Positions 61,101-64,000 of a DNA stretch of 64,000 bases are shown one piece after another. Position 1 is the stretch's first letter, and every line of letters begins with the position of its first letter. Made by a program: the position numbers and the translations under genes. The DNA lies in assembly GCA_037389465.1 (NCBI GenBank), contig JAZARR010000221.1:4008501-4072500 (forward strand), in the 5' to 3' direction. The stretch is from Baylisascaris procyonis. Taxonomy: Eukaryota; Nematoda; Chromadorea; Rhabditida; Ascarididae. The notes beneath the pieces were generated by a model. It searched no databases. It was not told the origin of the DNA and saw nothing but the letters and a program-made list of their open reading frames with translations.

Positions 61101-63881
61101 ACGATAAGGAATATTGCTGTTTTTTGTTTCTTTACAGAAAATTGGGGAGCATTTATATCTCATGATGACTGGACTTCATTTAAAACGAGAAATTTTTTGA
61201 TGAATGGATGAATTATTTTTAGAGATAACGAGGAGGGGTAGCAATGAGAACGAAAGACCCTATGAGGGATGACAAGTGAGTTGTGTCGATTTATGCAAAC
61301 TCCGTCTTTCAGTTTCTGTCAACTCTGTTAGCGTTTCTAATCCATAAAAACTTCGCAGTTTTGCAATTCACTTTCTAGTTTTAGATGCGTGATGGGCATT
61401 AAAATTTCTTTCCTCTAATTCAGCGATATCTGAGTTGTGCGGTGCATGGTATGGTTATGTGCATATCTAACGATAGAGCCCATCTCCTTTTAATGGAGAG
61501 TTCCTTTGATGTGGCTTGTAGGTGTTTCTGCGCGCCAGAACTGTCCTAGAATATGGCTTCTTGCTAACATCGAATGCAAATATACGAGTCGACAAGTATT
61601 TGGCAGCCGAAAGGCAGGGCGGGTTGGACAACGTGAAGATGTCGTTATCTACTACTGCCATATGCTTTATAATGTTCGATTTGTGGCGATATGCAAAACT
61701 ACGTGATAGTTGAGATTTGATATGCAAATATCGCCAGTTATATGAAATTTCAACAATTTTTGTTTATTAGTCTTATTTCGAGAAGATAGATCGGTGGGTT
61801 GTATTTTTAGGGACTCGGAGGTTTACCACAGTGCGCATTTTCAATGCCAAATGCGATGCGTCAGGCGGCTGCGCCTTCTCCATCAATGATGTCGAATCAG
61901 GGCGTATCGGCAGTCAATTCGTCACGTGGCTCAATCACTCAGGGTACTTGATTTACCGGATGATTGGGAGGAGGAGAAGGGGTGTAGGAACTGATGTAGG
62001 AATTATATAAAGGAGTGCCTAGAAAGAGAAGAATAGTCAAGGTAATGAAAATACAACTGTCTTTGAAGAAAGAGAGACCCCGTAATCCATTGTGACTGCA
62101 TCCTCGGACGGGCATTACTTTTTTCTCAACCAGTGCCTGACTTCACCGCTTCTCAACTTTTAAGCCAATATTATCTTTTGGGAAGTTATAGGCGAAACGG
62201 TTATGATGGAATAAATAAAATGAACTATGCTGCGGGGAACTTTCATGCTGATCACAATCGAGCACCATCAGTGTGCACATGTTTTGATCAGTGTTGTAGG
62301 TAATTGACCCGAGTGAATTTTATCTCGTTTTCTGCATCTTTGAACCTTAATTGTTTCGGTTTGCTCTTAAATTTTTTTCTCTGGATCCAAATTTGCGTTT
62401 CTAGTATGAAGTATTAAAGAATATTTCTTGATAGAAACCTAAGCAAATGTTATAGATGATTAGTGCCGCGAATACATTTCATCCGATTGAACGAATTGTA
62501 ATTAAACACTTAGATTCGTTTGATTGACCTCTCAGTTAAGTAGGTGACCGACTGATTGCTCATACTTCATTTGATTATAGAAGTAAATTCACACAAGGAT
62601 TTAGTGATTGGTTTTGCGACAAAAGGACAAACATTTCCGCAAGTATTTGTTAATGAATAAGTTTATTTTCAAAGGTACTCCAATGATGCGACCTCCATCG
62701 GTGCCAGGTTATGAGCCACTTTTGGATAAACTCAAGCAACAGACGCAAGCAATATCTGGAGGTGCAAACGCTACTTCGGTTACACCAGGGAATGCTGTGG
62801 GGGCGAGCACGACCCCCTTGGGACAAGCAACTAGTGCAACTCCTTTGGGGATACAGGTGGCGGCTGTGGCACCTTTTGCAACTGGTACACAGCCCCCACC
62901 TGTAGGCACACCATTTGCAACTCCCACCACCCCTGCACCTCCCGATAGTCGAATGTCGCCAATTGCGGCCTTCTATAATCAGTTTGCAACTCTCGATCCT
63001 GCACTTCAAGTAAGCGATTCTCTTGTCGTTGAAAACAATTTAATGCTTATATTGCTGTAAAACCATTAGATGCGAGTAAAAGACGATTGATTGTGGTTCA
63101 CGCCTTGGTTGGGTTAAAACTGTTCAAAAGAATGAGGCCATTTGGTGATTGTCAGTTTTCTACATTCTTTTTTTTCTATCGTCTTAAAAAGTTGCTGAAG
63201 GCAACTTTTACTGCTCATGGATGACAAACTTGTGTCAAGTTTGGTAGATTCACTGGTTGTGAGTGGTGCATTGCTTGTTTGGATGATGGGTTGTTAAATT
63301 AAAGGAAATAGCCAGATAGAGTAGATTGTCATAAATAAGAGTTTATGACGAATGTTATTGTTTAATGCGAATTCGGTGTTATTCTAGCGATGTAATAGTA
63401 CTAAATGAAATTGAGATGTCTTCATCACCCCCTCCCCCCCCCCCCCAACTCCTCCCTTCCCCCCCCACCCCTTTATTAATCCCCGCGCATAAAGATATTT
63501 ATTAACTTAATTTAAAGGCAGTTTTACTTCTCTATTTTAGCAATATGATGCAAAAATGGAACGAATAACCCACAGCGTAATGGAATGTTGTTGACTTAGA
63601 AAGTGAGGATTCGATATCGTTGTCCCCTCCGCTGTCTGCGCGCATTGCATTTCGGTTTTATTTTGCATATTATTAGTGAGATGAAAATACTAACAAGAGG
63701 GAAACATTGGTGTTTAATATGCAAATGAGGCAGTTTTAAATCGAGACGCAAATTGCAGTATGCGATGACGATGAAGATAATGCAAGCTCAGCAACAGCAA
63801 CAAGAATTCGAACGTGCAAGATTGGCCGTGCTGCAAAGTCGTGGTGGGCTTTTAATCCTTAAGTGGTTACACTATCATTGA
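49106..63881 (+). CDS. gei-8: NCoR/SMRT-type nuclear receptor corepressor (GEI-8-like), 20 exons
   Basis: Exons: 49106-49243, 49893-49985, 50233-50472, 51241-51331, 51749-51945, 52300-52500, 53273-53478, 54591-54732, 55036-55209, 56228-56465, 56852-57038, 57492-57678, 58442-58615, 59010-59173, 59733-59937, 60485-60673, 61811-61943, 62675-63009, 63541-63576, 63759-63881; all phases agree (about 1150 aa). Gln/Ala-rich N terminus (47-157); coiled coil with ITDRLEIVEKEKKHLDAQL and LVERIYAENRKRAAEAH, the segment that in NCoR binds GPS2/TBL1; SANT1 about 487-535; Cys-rich module 582-690; SANT2 about 715-768; CoRNR-like ISSII at 872-876; Pro/Thr-rich tail; final Gln-rich helix. It recruits histone deacetylase to unliganded nuclear receptors. 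The start is the ATG 26 bases after an acceptor. The last exon may not be terminal: the stop at 63879-63881 could be bypassed by splicing beyond the window. Family call is firm. Confidence 0.88.
50233..50472 (+). other. Gln/Ala repeat exon of the NCoR-like gene
   Basis: This 80-codon exon is built from (GCT/GCA CAA/CAG) dipeptide repeats giving a long AQAQAQAQ run, then AAQQKAQQQAQLHHAQAQAAQ. The codons are mixed, so it is not a fresh trinucleotide expansion. Its length probably varies between individuals. Confidence 0.8.
55183..56350 (+). other. SANT1 (deacetylase-activating type) domain, split over two exons
   Basis: WSEDEKL at the end of exon 9 and MFKEQIVAYGKNFAAIAEFL, RKTVKDCVLYYYLSKKRQNY in exon 10 form a SANT domain closely like NCoR SANT1 (KNF..IA.FL.RKTV..CV.YYYL.KK..NYK). 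In NCoR/SMRT this domain binds HDAC3 and inositol phosphate and activates the enzyme (family knowledge). The key YYY-KK segment is intact. Confidence 0.85.
56852..57678 (+). other. Cys-rich zinc-binding module between the two SANT domains
   Basis: Exons 11 and 12 encode paired cysteines: YECCVCNCKI, RICQKCRMK, RCQVGTCRNARRK and KCCPACHKKI, about 110 residues in all, followed by a basic stretch. The spacing CxxC...CxxC...CxxxxC...CxxC would bind two zinc ions. Mammalian NCoR lacks an obvious counterpart at this position. A role in DNA or partner binding is inference. Confidence 0.7.
58296..58309. repeat. Poly-C tract of 14 bases in an NCoR intron
   Basis: Fourteen C within a longer C/T-rich stretch (58270-58325), 133 bases before the exon that starts SANT2. 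Confidence 0.9.
58442..59060 (+). other. SANT2 (histone-interaction type) domain, split over two exons
   Basis: WTDEEIEVLRMIVEAVGIDD and WKTVAEKMD in exon 13 continue with QCRQQYEKI in exon 14, a Myb/SANT fold with the three expected bulky positions (W718, W of DDW, Y of QQY). In NCoR/SMRT the second SANT contacts histone tails (family knowledge). An acidic EEEGTDDEKEQQ tail follows. Confidence 0.8.
58950..59451. repeat. 24-bp direct repeats flanking NCoR exon 14
   Basis: TACTCTGAGCAGTAAATTCTTAAT without change occurs at 58950-58973 and 59428-59451 (first 20 bases shown plus four), one copy in each intron beside exon 14. The next bases (RTTTT) also match. Spacing is 478 bases. Confidence 0.85.
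63434..63466. repeat. Two poly-C runs (13 and 8) in a C-rich stretch
   Basis: Thirteen C at 63434-63446 and eight C at 63459-63466, with further C-runs on both sides from 63428 to 63471. It is in the intron before the small exon at 63541. The minus strand has G-quadruplex potential. Confidence 0.85.
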
Positions 63882-64000
63882 TGGAAGTGAATGAATTCCG
63901 TTTGTTTGCCGGGAAGCGGCGAGAGAGAGGAGGTATTGCAGTTGTTCTAATGCAGAAACGTCCAACAGTAAGGTAAAGGAAATCCACCGTGGAAAAGTCG

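Noticed and set aside
1..64000. tRNA, rRNA, CRISPR arrays and bacterial-type operons
   Set aside because: No cloverleaf with a GTTCRA T-loop, no rRNA-like conserved blocks and no regularly spaced repeats were seen on reading. A covariance-model search would be decisive for tRNAs and small RNAs.

Overview
The window looks like a piece of an AT-rich nematode genome. The genes are split into many small exons joined by GT-AG introns. Many acceptors are the short nematode type (TTTCAG or similar), and several start codons sit just downstream of an acceptor-like site, as trans-spliced nematode genes do. The recognisable proteins fit: a Mlx/MXL-2 bHLH factor, an NCoR/SMRT (GEI-8-like) corepressor, a C-type lectin, a HIRIP3/CHZ histone chaperone and a two-PDZ protein of a type I associate with nematodes. 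The species cannot be named from the sequence; a parasitic (spirurid-like) nematode is only a guess. There are no bacterial operons, CRISPR arrays, rRNAs or recognisable tRNAs.

Layout. (1) 0.9-10.1 kb, + strand: nine-exon gene for an acidic HIRIP3-like H2A-H2B chaperone. (2) 10.1-14.6 kb: no convincing gene, but two strong foldback sequences (13.2 and 14.1-14.2 kb). (3) 14.6-20.0 kb, + strand: a two-PDZ protein whose first intron carries a decayed mariner transposase on the opposite strand. (4) 20-29.8 kb: long AT-rich intergenic stretch with one possible small secreted protein at 20.9 kb. (5) 29.8-34.5 kb, + strand: secreted C-type lectin with Thr/Ser stalk, coiled coil and a QPD-type lectin domain. 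(6) 34.5-43.3 kb: gene-poor, with a (TA)n tract and a four-copy 79-80 bp tandem repeat. (7) 43.3-44.2 kb, - strand: compact two-exon Mlx/MXL-2 gene. (8) 44.2-49.1 kb: a possible two-exon small gene and the 3' end of a dead LINE. (9) 49.1-63.9 kb, + strand: at least 20 exons of an NCoR/SMRT/GEI-8 corepressor with two SANT domains, a Cys-rich zinc-binding module between them, and a CoRNR-like box.

Three of the five firm genes act in chromatin or transcription: HIRIP3 (histone handling), MXL-2 (Mondo/Mlx E-box programme) and GEI-8 (nuclear-receptor corepression). They are not organised as an operon and their proximity need not be functional. Exon phases were checked by hand in all models. The whole HIRIP3, PDZ, lectin, MXL-2 and GEI-8 models keep frame across every junction; alternative junctions are stated where they exist.
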